Notes: generated from the letters alone by a model not told the origin. DNA of 37,742 bases from Candidatus Omnitrophota bacterium (GCA_020057015.1 JAGVGS010000083.1:1-37742), one strand, 5' to 3'; shown: positions 25,438-34,843, counted from the stretch's first letter. Translations and numbers: made by a program.

Positions 25438-26290
25438 CAGTAAATGTCCGAAATTTGGTTGCCAGGCGCTTCCGCGAGAACTGCGGATGCAATTCAGCCC
25501 GCTCCAACCGTTTGGCCACTGGAACGACGCCTGCGGCGGCAAATATTTCATCCCACTGCGGCGCGCGCAACCGGTTCGTCCACGCGCTTCGCCGGCTAGT
25601 CATAGACTCCCAGAGCTTGTTAGAGTATCGCAGGAACCGGAGCCAGTCCATGTCCTTTCCGAAGGTGTAATGGTCGCGCAGGTCGATGATGTGGCACATC
25701 ACGCCCTCCGGCCGAAGCACGCGGCACATCTCGTTGATGAGTTCGGTAGGAAACCGCACATGTTCTAGCACGCTCTTCGACCAGATGATATCGACCGAGT
25801 TGTCAGGCAGTGGGATTGTTTGTCCGTCATATAATGAGAGCTTCAAATCATCCTCTGAGATGCTGGCCTGACCCTCGTATCTGGAAAGCCGCAGACCGGA
25901 ATCGCTGGGCAGCTGGCCTGTGGCCAGGCGCGCGGCGATCCATTCCCGCGTTGCGGTGTACGTCCAAACACGGCGCACCGATTCAGAAAGATACGGGACA
26001 ACATCAACGCCAACAGCCCGGCGCACACCGTAGAGCAAGGCGGCGAACAGGAGGTCGGGCGTCTGGCCTGGCCCCAGCTCAAGCAGCACTTGTCCTTGCA
26101 GTTTGCCGCCCGCCTCCAGTGTCATGGACAACAGTTCTCCCAAAACTGGGGCGATCTTATCCGGATCGCGCCCCAATCCTGTGTGGTGAAATCGCCGGGC
26201 AGAGGATCTGACCACCGGAATGCCCATGAGAGCGTTCTGCACGACATGCCGCGTGGGCGAATCCAGCAGTAGCTCACGGATGGCATTCAT
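25388..26290 (-). CDS. Class I SAM-dependent methyltransferase (Methyltransf_11-like)
   Basis: GQVLLELGPGQTPDLLFAALLYGVRRAVGVDVV, LPDNSVDIIWSKSVLEHVRFPTELINEMCRVLRPEGVMCHIIDLRDHYT. Confidence 0.88.
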   Translation of the reverse strand: MNAIRELLLDSPTRHVVQNALMGIPVVRSSARRFHHTGLGRDPDKIAPVLGELLSMTLEAGGKLQGQVLLELGPGQTPDLLFAALLYGVRRAVGVDVVPYLSESVRRVWTYTATREWIAARLATGQLPSDSGLRLSRYEGQASISEDDLKLSLYDGQTIPLPDNSVDIIWSKSVLEHVRFPTELINEMCRVLRPEGVMCHIIDLRDHYTFGKDMDWLRFLRYSNKLWESMTSRRSAWTNRLRAPQWDEIFAAAGVVPVAKRLERAELHPQFSRKRLATKFRTFTDEELCVAWYRAVHRAP

Positions 26291-27546
26291 GACACGATTA
26301 CCCGGTGGGGCTCCGCGGTTTCCCGGAACAGCTCCGTAACGGCTCCAGCGGGTTCAGGGTCGCCCAATGACACTCGAGGCGCTGCGAGGGACTGCCCAAG
26401 CTGCCTATCGATCCCTCGCCCTCGCTCTTCAAGAGCCTCGAGAAACAGTGCTTCATATTGCGGAACGATCACGCGCATGTCAAACCGTGCGCTGGATGCT
26501 TGGCCAGCGACGGCGTACCGATGGCGCGTGTCAGGATCGACCGCTAGCCTCTTAATCGCCTGCGCTAGCTCCTCGGCCGACTCGGGCGCACATAACAGCC
26601 CATCCACCCCATCAACAATGATTTCCTCTGGCCCTGAAGGGCATCGCGTCGCCACCACCGGTGTGCCGCACGCCATCGCTTCCACTATGACATGCCCGAA
26701 TCCTTCCCACCGCGATGAGAGCACGAACAGATCCGCCCGTGCCATCCACGCAAACGGATTCGCTTGTGCACCGGCAAACACCACCCGCGGCTCGATGCTC
26801 AGCTGCCGCGTAAGAGCACGCAACGATGAGCTTTCTTCACCCTCCCCGATGATAGTCAGACCCCATTCGATCCCCTTCAAGCGAGCCGCCGCTTGCAAGA
26901 GCACATCGAATCCTTTCTGACGCACCAGCCGTCCGACCGCAACCATCTCAAACGGCCGGCGAGCACTCAAGTCTGCCAACCTACATCCTAGTGGGATGTC
27001 CGCGATGAGCCGCCGAATGGAATCGCGATCCACCGGATTATAGATGACTCGAACGCGTTTCGGTGCCAGGCTATTTCGCGCAATGCAATCTATCGCAACT
27101 CCGCGTGAGAGACAGACGACACGATCGGCCCGGCGATACGCAGCAGCCGTCAGCCAATCACTCAGCGTAGCGGGCTGACGACCCGCGGCGGTCTGATGAT
27201 TGGCCTCGCGCACAATGGTTACGGGTCGATAACCCGATAGCCGCTGAGCCAGGATGACCGCGGCGTTGGGATACAAGAGTGTTGAAAACAGCAGATCCGG
27301 CTTGTGCCGACGAATCAATCGAGCCAGTCGCCCCACTAACTGCCGAGCACGGTGTATCTGCAGGTTGAGCACCTCTACGTCGTCGCGCAACCACTGGCGG
27401 TACTCGCCAGTCTCCTGATACAGCGCCAAGACGGGTGTGAATCGATCACGATCGAGCCCATTGACGATGTTCAGGACGGTACGTTGCGCGCCTCCATATT
27501 CCATGGTTGGAAGCACGAACAGTGCGCGGATGCGGGGAAGCGACAT
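26287..27546 (-). CDS. GT4 glycosyltransferase
   Basis: ALFVLPTMEYGGAQRTVLNIVNGL, VVCLSRGVAIDCIARNSLAPKRVRVIYNPVD, VAVGRLVRQKGFDVLLQAAARL, LFVLSSRWEGFGHVIVEAMACGTPVVATRCPSGPEEII. Confidence 0.94.
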   Translation of the reverse strand: MSLPRIRALFVLPTMEYGGAQRTVLNIVNGLDRDRFTPVLALYQETGEYRQWLRDDVEVLNLQIHRARQLVGRLARLIRRHKPDLLFSTLLYPNAAVILAQRLSGYRPVTIVREANHQTAAGRQPATLSDWLTAAAYRRADRVVCLSRGVAIDCIARNSLAPKRVRVIYNPVDRDSIRRLIADIPLGCRLADLSARRPFEMVAVGRLVRQKGFDVLLQAAARLKGIEWGLTIIGEGEESSSLRALTRQLSIEPRVVFAGAQANPFAWMARADLFVLSSRWEGFGHVIVEAMACGTPVVATRCPSGPEEIIVDGVDGLLCAPESAEELAQAIKRLAVDPDTRHRYAVAGQASSARFDMRVIVPQYEALFLEALEERGRGIDRQLGQSLAAPRVSLGDPEPAGAVTELFRETAEPHRVIVS

Positions 27547-27552
27547 GGCACG

Positions 27553-29457
27553 CTAGGCTTCGCACCGTAACAGGACTTTGAGCGGCTTGCGGCTCTTAAC
27601 GAGATCCCAAGCTTGCGCATACTGTTCCAGCGGCAAGACGTGCTCTAGCAAGGGTGTCACCGGCAGCTGCGGCAGCAGATGAATCGCCGCCACCATATCA
27701 GCCGCACTGCTTCCCACCGATCCGATCACCATCTTATCGTAGGCCACCACTTGCTCGAATGAGAACTCGCGCTTCCCGTAAGGCAAACCCAGCAACAAGA
27801 GGACTGCCCCCGGGCGGCTACTGCACAGCAGCGTCTCCAGTGCGTTCGGATCGCCCGTCGCCTCGACCAGGACATCAAAGGTATGTAAGCCGCTGGGAGA
27901 ACCCGTCTGAGCCGGTGTGATGCGCGGCTGATGGAAGGCATTGAGCCGATCCGGATTTCGGTCAAACACCGTCACCTCATGGCCTTGATGGGCTAGGACT
28001 TGCGCACACAGATACCCGAGCGGACCTGCACCGACCACTCCGCACCACCGGATACTACCGCTCTTGCAGACCTGCCCGAGCCGTCTGAGGCCCTTGAGGA
28101 CGACAGCCACTGGCTCGCAGAGCACTGCTGTCTTTAAATCAAGGGTCTCGGGCAACTTATGCACGAACCGGCCGGGAATAACGACGTACTCGGCGTACGC
28201 ACCGTCCTTGCCCAGGACGCCAAGCTCCCGTCTCTGGTTGCAGCTAATACCGTTGTCTTGTTTGCATGCATTACACTCCCCGCAACCCTGGATGCACTCG
28301 GCCACCACAAGATCGCCAGGTTGAAGATGCTGAACGTTTGGACCTACCGTCACCACCGTACCAGAAAATTCGTGTCCCGGCACAATCGGGTAAACCGCAC
28401 GTCCGGTCCTGTAGTAGTCCAGCGTGCCATGGAATACTTCCAAATCCGTTGCGCACACACCCACGTATGCCGTTCGAATGAGCACATCGCCCGGTTTGAT
28501 CTCCGGCAAGTCACGCTCGTCCAACGCGGCATGGGAGGCTCTGTGGACTACCACCGCACGATAGGTGCGATCAAAGAAGACAGCGTCACGTTTGCGAGGA
28601 TCCTGCATGACCGCCCCGTCAGCTAGACCGTGGATCGTGCCCAGTACCTTGCGCATTCTAAACATAGCGATGTCGTGTGCCTCAGCACGCAGTCGCCCTT
28701 GGCGGCCGGCCTCCACCAGGTCCCCGAGAAATCGCGTGCTCTCTCGCGCCATCTCAAGCGGGATATGCCGCCGTCCTTTCAGTCCCATCCACTTCGCGGC
28801 CATGGCTTCTCTGTAGTAACGTCGCCGTATTTGGCGCCACGTCTCCTGATGAATGTGGTAGACCGCGGCGTTCGGCTCGTAGAAGATCTGCTGGCCGCGC
28901 GCCACCCAGTACCGAGCCCACTCAATGTCTTCCAAACCTGGCAATGCCTCGTCGAACGGATGCTTATCCCAAAGCTCTCGTCGAATGGCCGAGTTCGCGT
29001 TGTTGGCGAAGCACGCCTCAATGGTAAGAAGCCTTGGCTCTGGCCCGAACGTCCGATTGAAATCCTGCCCTTCTGAAAAGTTCGACTCAGGGGCCCCCAC
29101 CTGCCGTCCGTACACCATCGCCGTGTCCCGCTGACGCAACGGCTCAATAAGTTTCTCCAACCAGTGGGCGTCCAGCGGCTTGGTATGAGCTGAGACGATG
29201 GTAAGGAAATGGCCCAAGCTGTGGCGGATACCAACATTAAGTGAGTACCCGAACGTAAAGTCCCGGCTGGCAATGCGGATCAGCTTCGCGCCAAAGCGCT
29301 CGACGATCTCAGGTGTTCGATCGTACGAACCGGAATCCACCACGAGGATCTCAAAGGATTGGTACGCTTGCGCCCGAATCGCCTCCAGGAGCCCTGGCAG
29401 GCAACGCTCTTCATTGAATGCTCGAATGATGATGGAGCTCTCAACCGTCCGGCTCAT
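27553..29457 (-). CDS. Bifunctional fusion: N-terminal GT2 glycosyltransferase + C-terminal zinc-dependent MDR alcohol/polyol dehydrogenase
   Basis: GT2: SSIIIRAFNEERCLPGLLEAIRAQAYQSFEILVVDSGSYDRTPEI, FLTIVSAHTKPLDAHWLEKLI, ALPGLEDIEWARYWVARGQQIFYEP. MDR: IRTAYVGVCATDLEVFHG, VPGHEFSGTVVTVG, structural Zn motif CGECNACKQDNGISC (C-x2-C-x2-C-x7-C), Rossmann VVGAGPLGYLCAQVLAHQGHEVTVFDRN. Confidence 0.93.
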   Translation of the reverse strand: MSRTVESSIIIRAFNEERCLPGLLEAIRAQAYQSFEILVVDSGSYDRTPEIVERFGAKLIRIASRDFTFGYSLNVGIRHSLGHFLTIVSAHTKPLDAHWLEKLIEPLRQRDTAMVYGRQVGAPESNFSEGQDFNRTFGPEPRLLTIEACFANNANSAIRRELWDKHPFDEALPGLEDIEWARYWVARGQQIFYEPNAAVYHIHQETWRQIRRRYYREAMAAKWMGLKGRRHIPLEMARESTRFLGDLVEAGRQGRLRAEAHDIAMFRMRKVLGTIHGLADGAVMQDPRKRDAVFFDRTYRAVVVHRASHAALDERDLPEIKPGDVLIRTAYVGVCATDLEVFHGTLDYYRTGRAVYPIVPGHEFSGTVVTVGPNVQHLQPGDLVVAECIQGCGECNACKQDNGISCNQRRELGVLGKDGAYAEYVVIPGRFVHKLPETLDLKTAVLCEPVAVVLKGLRRLGQVCKSGSIRWCGVVGAGPLGYLCAQVLAHQGHEVTVFDRNPDRLNAFHQPRITPAQTGSPSGLHTFDVLVEATGDPNALETLLCSSRPGAVLLLLGLPYGKREFSFEQVVAYDKMVIGSVGSSAADMVAAIHLLPQLPVTPLLEHVLPLEQYAQAWDLVKSRKPLKVLLRCEA

Positions 29458-30458
29458 CGCACGATCGAACGTGCCTGCTTCGACGCTTGCGTGGACGATG
29501 ATTCTTCCAGACCGGCAATGAGGTTGTGAATCGTCTGCTCATGGACTCGCTCAACTGCCTCCACCGTGTTATAGGCGTTGTGGGGGGCGAGGAGCACGTT
29601 TGGAAATCGGCGCAATGGGCTCGTTGCCGGCAGCGGCTCATCTTCGAAGACGTCCAGCGCGGCCCCGGCGATCCGGCGCTGCTCCAATGCTTCTCCCAGT
29701 GCTCGTTCATCCACAATTGGCCCGCGGGCCGTATTGATCAGCACGGCGGTTGGCTTCATAGCGCGCAGTTGATATTCTCCAATAAGGTGAAAGCTTGTTG
29801 GATTCAGGTCGCAGTTAAGGCTGACGTAGTCTGACTGGCACAGGAGCTCATCTAGCTGCACCATCGTTAGCCCCATCTCCTGGCAAAATGACCTGTCGAT
29901 CTCTCGGATATCCCGCCCCAGCAGACGCAAGCCGAAAGGCCGTGCCCGTTGCACCACTTCCCGCCCGATATCTCCAATCCCGATAACGCCGAGGGTCTTC
30001 CCCCGCAGGCTTACGCCTGGAAGTTGCTCCCATTTGCCCTGCCGCATGAGCGCATCGACCTGATGCACCGGCCGCGCGAAACAGAGGAGATAGGCCATGA
30101 CGACATCGGCCGCGGCATCGCTGAAGGCGCCCGGACTGTTACAAACGCGGATCCCGCGACGTCTGGCTGCCTCTCGGTCAATGGCGTCCACCCCAACCCC
30201 CCACTTGGAAATCACTTTTAGTCGCGTGGCGCGCGCCATGATCGGCTCTGTAATCGGATCATCGCTGCAGACGACTCCGTCCACGGTTTCGTCCATGAAT
30301 GTGAGCATTTCTGATTCCGAAAACCGGTGCCCCCCCTCTGGGACAATTACTTCAATCTTCCGCTCCGCCAGCAGCGGGAGAAAACGCGGCAGGATACGGC
30401 GAATGTGGACTGATGCGATGAGCACTCGCCACCGGGCGGGCGGCGTTACGCCTGCCAT
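29454..30458 (-). CDS. D-isomer-specific 2-hydroxyacid dehydrogenase (phosphoglycerate dehydrogenase-like)
   Basis: VISKWGVGVDAIDREAARRRGIRVCNSPGAFSDAAADVVMAYLL, LGVIGIGDIGREVVQRARPFGLRLLGRD, LINTARGPIVDERALGEAL, ALDVFEDEPLP, NVLLAPHNAYNT. Confidence 0.93.
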   Translation of the reverse strand: MAGVTPPARWRVLIASVHIRRILPRFLPLLAERKIEVIVPEGGHRFSESEMLTFMDETVDGVVCSDDPITEPIMARATRLKVISKWGVGVDAIDREAARRRGIRVCNSPGAFSDAAADVVMAYLLCFARPVHQVDALMRQGKWEQLPGVSLRGKTLGVIGIGDIGREVVQRARPFGLRLLGRDIREIDRSFCQEMGLTMVQLDELLCQSDYVSLNCDLNPTSFHLIGEYQLRAMKPTAVLINTARGPIVDERALGEALEQRRIAGAALDVFEDEPLPATSPLRRFPNVLLAPHNAYNTVEAVERVHEQTIHNLIAGLEESSSTQASKQARSIVR

Positions 30459-31231
30459 CGGGACTTCGCAGCCTCCAGGTACTGCGGCACAAGCGGATCG
30501 TCTGTCAGGGCTTGCTCAACCCGTCGCACATCGTTGGGTACGTCCACGCTGATCGTTGGACGGTCGACGGCAAATGTGTGAATCTTGTAGCCGTGTTCTA
30601 GAATGCGCAGGATATCGACTGACTCGGCCTGTTCCAGTGGCGTCTGCGCAAGGCACGTGTAAGTCTGGAGGAAGTCACGGCGGAAACTCAGCACGACGAC
30701 AAGTTGGCGCTTCTGGATGCCTGATTCACCCAACCGCACGGTAGTCGGAATAGGTTCCCGTGACATGAAGAGGACTGCACCCTGTTGGTCGGTCACCACT
30801 TTGATGACGTTGCGGTTGCGGAATGTCTCGCCATCCTCGATGGGAGCAAGGGGGTGAGCGCACACCACAGCCGGGTCTTCCGCGAGCATCCGGACTCCGC
30901 CGTTCACGAGTTCCGGGTACAGCATGGGCTCATCACCCTGGATATTGACGACGACGTCGGCCGCCTCGTGGATTGCCGCCGCCGCCTCCGCGACCCGGTC
31001 CGTGCACCGCTCATGATTGGGCGATGTCATAATGACCGGCGCGCCGTAGCTCTCCACTACATCGCGGATTGCAGGATCCGGTGTGGTGACATATACCGCG
31101 TCTAGCGTCTTGCACAACCGTGCGCGGAAGTAGACGTGGAGAACCATTGGTAGTCCCAGTATCGGCACGAGCGGCTTGCCTGGAAACCGTGAGGAACCCA
31201 TGCGCGCTGGAATGAGACCGATGGCTCTCAT
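30446..31231 (-). CDS. KdsB-like CMP-sugar (3-deoxy-manno-octulosonate-type) cytidylyltransferase, divergent
   Basis: IGLIPARMGSSRFPGKPLVPILGLPMVLHVYFRA, MTSPNHERCTDRVAEAAAAI, VVNIQGDEPMLYPELV, NVIKVVTDQQGAVLFMSREPIPT, TISVDVPNDVRRVEQA. Confidence 0.88.
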   Translation of the reverse strand: MRAIGLIPARMGSSRFPGKPLVPILGLPMVLHVYFRARLCKTLDAVYVTTPDPAIRDVVESYGAPVIMTSPNHERCTDRVAEAAAAIHEAADVVVNIQGDEPMLYPELVNGGVRMLAEDPAVVCAHPLAPIEDGETFRNRNVIKVVTDQQGAVLFMSREPIPTTVRLGESGIQKRQLVVVLSFRRDFLQTYTCLAQTPLEQAESVDILRILEHGYKIHTFAVDRPTISVDVPNDVRRVEQALTDDPLVPQYLEAAKSRWQA

Positions 31232-32292
31232 CGACGGCCTCTCACGCCACTCATCGTGTGGCCGCGCCTGGTAGCCGCTCGCCTCCTGGCGATGCGTACG
31301 TCCTTCACTTCGCGGGGTGCGCCGCCCAGCAGCGTGCGCAGGTAGTCCGCACTAGCCTGCCATTCCTTTTCTTCATATTCCACGACGTTCCTCGGGGCTT
31401 GTCCGCACTCATGCGGTGTACGATAGTCCTGACCTGTAGGCTGAGCGTGCTCCAGCACAAATTTCATGACCTCGGCAACCTGCGCGGCCGGCCGTGCAGG
31501 GTACTCTGGCCAGAAGTCCGATTCCAGCATTCGGACGTGCCTGGCCTCCAACGCGCCAATCTCGAGGCTGGCCCACTCTGCGCGACCGTGCCGCTCGAGC
31601 AGCCCTATAAGCTCCGGGAACGGTATGACCCCGTGACCGACCGGACAGCGTACCAAACGGTAGCCGGACTCGCTCAGGAAAATTCGATAGTCTTTCAGGT
31701 GGACGTGCTTGATGAAGGGTGCGATCCGCTCGGCAAAGGCGAGTGGCAACTCCACAACGGAGAGCGCATTCGCCGTGTCCAACGTTACCCCGAACCATGG
31801 GCTATTAATCGTCTCGCACAGCCAGACCAACTCCTCGGAAGTGAGGTCCTGGTGGTTCTCGACCGCAAGTGGAATGTTCTGCCGCTCGGCCTCTCGCACC
31901 GCCCGAGCTAAGCGGTCCCTAACGGTCTCGAGAAATGACTTCCAGGTCCCGATGAACTCCCGCCGGTCCCCTCCAAATTTCGCACCGCCTACGACCGTTC
32001 GCACCACCGCGCATTCCATCACCCCCGCCGCCTGCAAAGTTCGGATGAGACGACCCGGGTCGACTCCCTCCGTCGAAAGCACCATCCGTAGCTGGTGCTC
32101 ACGGGCAACATCTCTGAGCATGATCCAGTGTCGCTCGTCTTGGAGGTCCACGAGGGCCGCCGGCAGCTCTACACCTGGGAATCCTCGCGAAGCCGCCTCT
32201 CGAATCACCGCCTCAGCGCTGCGGCGCTCAGCCCCTTCAGGCAGCCAACCGAACGTATAGAGCGAGCCGTAGATATTGAAAAGCAGCTTCAT
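31228..32292 (-). CDS. Sugar phosphate isomerase/epimerase, xylose-isomerase-like TIM barrel
   Basis: REAASRGFPGVELPAALVDLQ, PLAVENHQDLTSEELVWLCETINSPWFGVTLDTANAL, IKHVHLKDYRIF, WASLEIG: metal-ligand pattern of AP-endonuclease family 2 barrels. Confidence 0.87.
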   Translation of the reverse strand: MKLLFNIYGSLYTFGWLPEGAERRSAEAVIREAASRGFPGVELPAALVDLQDERHWIMLRDVAREHQLRMVLSTEGVDPGRLIRTLQAAGVMECAVVRTVVGGAKFGGDRREFIGTWKSFLETVRDRLARAVREAERQNIPLAVENHQDLTSEELVWLCETINSPWFGVTLDTANALSVVELPLAFAERIAPFIKHVHLKDYRIFLSESGYRLVRCPVGHGVIPFPELIGLLERHGRAEWASLEIGALEARHVRMLESDFWPEYPARPAAQVAEVMKFVLEHAQPTGQDYRTPHECGQAPRNVVEYEEKEWQASADYLRTLLGGAPREVKDVRIARRRAATRRGHTMSGVRGRR

Positions 32293-33107
32293 GGCGCTTT
32301 TACTGAGTCCAGCAGTTCTTTGGTGGCTCGCTCGTACGCTACGTGCGGCATCTGCACGGAGAACTTGCCCCCGCTGATATCAATGTGCGCCCCTGTAATA
32401 TAGCCGGACAGCTCACTCGACAGGAAGACCACCAAATTCGCAATGTCACTGGCCTGCCCCCAGCGCCGCAACGCGAGCGTGTTCAGGAGCCGTTCTTGGG
32501 TTTCGGGCGGCGCTTCGGCGAAGTGGTTGAGTTGGGTGGGAATCATACCCGGCGCGTAAGAGTTAACCGTGATGTTATAAGGGCCAAGTTCGGCGGCCAG
32601 CACTCGGGTTAGCGAAACAACCCCGGCCTTGGAGGCAGCGTAGGCTGAGAAACCCGCTGAGGGTACAATCGCCGCGAAGGAGGACGCATTGATGATCCGG
32701 CCTGAGCACTGCCGCTTCATGATCGGAATGACGGCCTGACTACAAAGAAAAACTCCTTTCAGATTCACATCGAGGTTATCATCCCAGGCGCGTTCATCGA
32801 ACGACTCGACGAATCCGCTCGGGGCGACTCCAGCGTTGTTCATGAGAATATCAAGACGCCCATAGCGTTCCGCCACAGTGCTCGTCATCTGGCGCACATC
32901 GTTGCGTACACGGACATCGCAGCGGAGTCCCTGGCCTTCAAGTTTTCGGCTCTGGAATTCTGCCTGTAGCCCCTTAGCGAGAGTCTCGTCAATATCCACT
33001 CCAATCACGACGACCCCTTCCTCCGCTAGCGTCAAGGCAATCACACGACCGATGCCCTGACCCGCACCGGTTACAATCGCGACTTTCCCGTGTAGGTCAA
33101 TCTGCAT
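32289..33107 (-). CDS. SDR-family oxidoreductase (FabG / gluconate-5-dehydrogenase-like)
   Basis: KVAIVTGAGQGIGRVIALTLAEEGVVVIGVDID, LMNNAGVAPSG, NASSFAAIVPSAGFSAYAASKAGVVSLTRVLAAELGPYNITVNSYAPGMIPT. Confidence 0.92.
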   Translation of the reverse strand: MQIDLHGKVAIVTGAGQGIGRVIALTLAEEGVVVIGVDIDETLAKGLQAEFQSRKLEGQGLRCDVRVRNDVRQMTSTVAERYGRLDILMNNAGVAPSGFVESFDERAWDDNLDVNLKGVFLCSQAVIPIMKRQCSGRIINASSFAAIVPSAGFSAYAASKAGVVSLTRVLAAELGPYNITVNSYAPGMIPTQLNHFAEAPPETQERLLNTLALRRWGQASDIANLVVFLSSELSGYITGAHIDISGGKFSVQMPHVAYERATKELLDSVKAP

Positions 33108-33131
33108 AGCTACACTCCTGTTGCACTCCGC

Positions 33132-33875
33132 TTAGGGCATCCATAATCCGCCATTCACCGGAATCGTCACTCCGGTCATGTATGCACTTTCCTCCGAGGC
33201 AAGGAAGGCTACGGCCTTTGCCACCTCCTCGGGCATGCCGAGACGGCCTAACGGAACTCGTTGCACCAACGCACGCAGTGCCCGGCGAGGAAATGCACGC
33301 GCCATGTCGGTGTCGATAATACCAGGAGCCACACAATTGACTCGAATCCTAGAGCTGGCCAGTTCCTTGGCTAAATATTTTGTGAGACAAATAAGCCCGG
33401 CCTTCGACACGGCGTAATGCGCTCCCACAAAAGCACCCCCGGTCTGGCCGGCCTGGGAAGCGATCATCACAATACTTCCACACCGCTGGGATGTCATGAT
33501 GGGTGCGACCCGTTGGCAGCACAAAAATGCCCCACGCAGATTGACTGCCAGCACTGTATCCCATTCAGCCACGCGAAGGCGCTGAAACGGCGTGACAGAG
33601 GCGATTCCTGCATTATTGACGAGCACATCGATCCGTCCCCAACGATGTTTGACCTGTGCAACCAGCCGTGCCACTGCCTCCGGACGTGCGACATCTGTCT
33701 GAATCGTCACCACATCTCGGCCAAGAGCCCGGATGCACTGTGCCACTGCTCTGGCCTCATGCGCCAGGCTGCGGTACGTAATGGCAACATCAAACCCGAC
33801 TTCCGCTAGCCGGATGGCACACGCGCGCCCGATCCCGCGAGAACCTCCAGTCACCAAGGCAACCCTGTTCCTCAT
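33132..33875 (-). CDS. SDR-family oxidoreductase (FabG-like)
   Basis: MRNRVALVTGGSRGIGRACAIRLAEVGFDVAITYRS, VLVNNAGIASVTPF, MIASQAGQTGGAFVGAHYAVSKAGLICLTKYLAKELASSRIRVNCVAPGIIDTDMA. Start refined to 33875 (ATGA overlap). Confidence 0.93.
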   Translation of the reverse strand: MRNRVALVTGGSRGIGRACAIRLAEVGFDVAITYRSLAHEARAVAQCIRALGRDVVTIQTDVARPEAVARLVAQVKHRWGRIDVLVNNAGIASVTPFQRLRVAEWDTVLAVNLRGAFLCCQRVAPIMTSQRCGSIVMIASQAGQTGGAFVGAHYAVSKAGLICLTKYLAKELASSRIRVNCVAPGIIDTDMARAFPRRALRALVQRVPLGRLGMPEEVAKAVAFLASEESAYMTGVTIPVNGGLWMP

Positions 33876-34843
33876 GTGAGCGACGCCATCACCTCGCACT
33901 CGAGGGAAGCTCTAGGAGCCAACTGCCCGCACGTACCCTGCCGCTGAGCCTGACGCAAATCTTTTGGGATGTTTGTGCATGGCTCCAGGACCACCGTATA
34001 GTGGCTGCGCCAGCCACCCAGTGCCATGAAGATCCACACGTAAGGAAACACGCGCATGGGAAAGTTGAGGGTGAAGCGCGCACCGGTGACGCCATCCTCC
34101 ACCCCGCACCACCCAGAAGGAAGTCCGTCGACGTACACAAACTCCTGATGGCGGCTTTCGACCGGCGGCAGGCGGCTCAAATCCCATAGTGTTCCGGATG
34201 GTCCAGGAACGTGTGGCCAGGAAGCAGGTCCCGGCTGGCTCATGATGGTGCTGAATGTCGGATCGACCTGCATTACGCGCCCTCCTGGCAAAAGCACCCG
34301 GTCCTGTGGCCGCACAGCCAGCGCTGGATGGAGCTTGAACAAAAATACCTGCGGCTCATCCGTCAGGTTCGTAATGCGATACCGTATCTTCACCACCGCC
34401 TCGTCATCGAGAAGCTCCACCCATTTCTCGTAGCGGAGCGGTAGCGCACGACCGGAGCACCATAACCGAATCCCTGTGCAGTTCGACCCTGGCAGTTGTT
34501 CATACGCCCACGCCTGAGACCACCACTCGCCGTGATCAGGAAGCGCGCGTCCGTTGAACTCACCAGCGGCATCGTTCGGAAATAGCTCCTCCCAACCTCC
34601 CCCCCAGTTGTCGTCATAGGAGGCACCGTAGTCAACCCGGCGCAATCCCACTTGGGCGTCTCGCCACAACCATTCCTTGCCCGTAGGCTTGTGCAGAAAA
34701 CTCCAGATCTTGCCGCCGAGTTCCGGCACCACCTGGATGGCGGTCAGCTTATGCTCCAGTCGAATGGTTTCGAACCCATCTACCCACGCGCGGGTCACAC
34801 GTGCGCGGCAACTCGATTGGGTGCTGGATGGCGCGTCAGGCAT
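33872..34843 (-). CDS. Galactose-mutarotase-like (aldose 1-epimerase superfamily / DUF5107-type) protein
   Basis: LEHKLTAIQVVPELGGKIWSFLHKPTGKEWLWRDAQVG, NWGGGWEELFPND, LPDHGEWWSQAWAYEQ, RYRITNLTDEPQVFLFKLHPALAV. Start refined to 34843. Confidence 0.72.
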   Translation of the reverse strand: MPDAPSSTQSSCRARVTRAWVDGFETIRLEHKLTAIQVVPELGGKIWSFLHKPTGKEWLWRDAQVGLRRVDYGASYDDNWGGGWEELFPNDAAGEFNGRALPDHGEWWSQAWAYEQLPGSNCTGIRLWCSGRALPLRYEKWVELLDDEAVVKIRYRITNLTDEPQVFLFKLHPALAVRPQDRVLLPGGRVMQVDPTFSTIMSQPGPASWPHVPGPSGTLWDLSRLPPVESRHQEFVYVDGLPSGWCGVEDGVTGARFTLNFPMRVFPYVWIFMALGGWRSHYTVVLEPCTNIPKDLRQAQRQGTCGQLAPRASLECEVMASLT

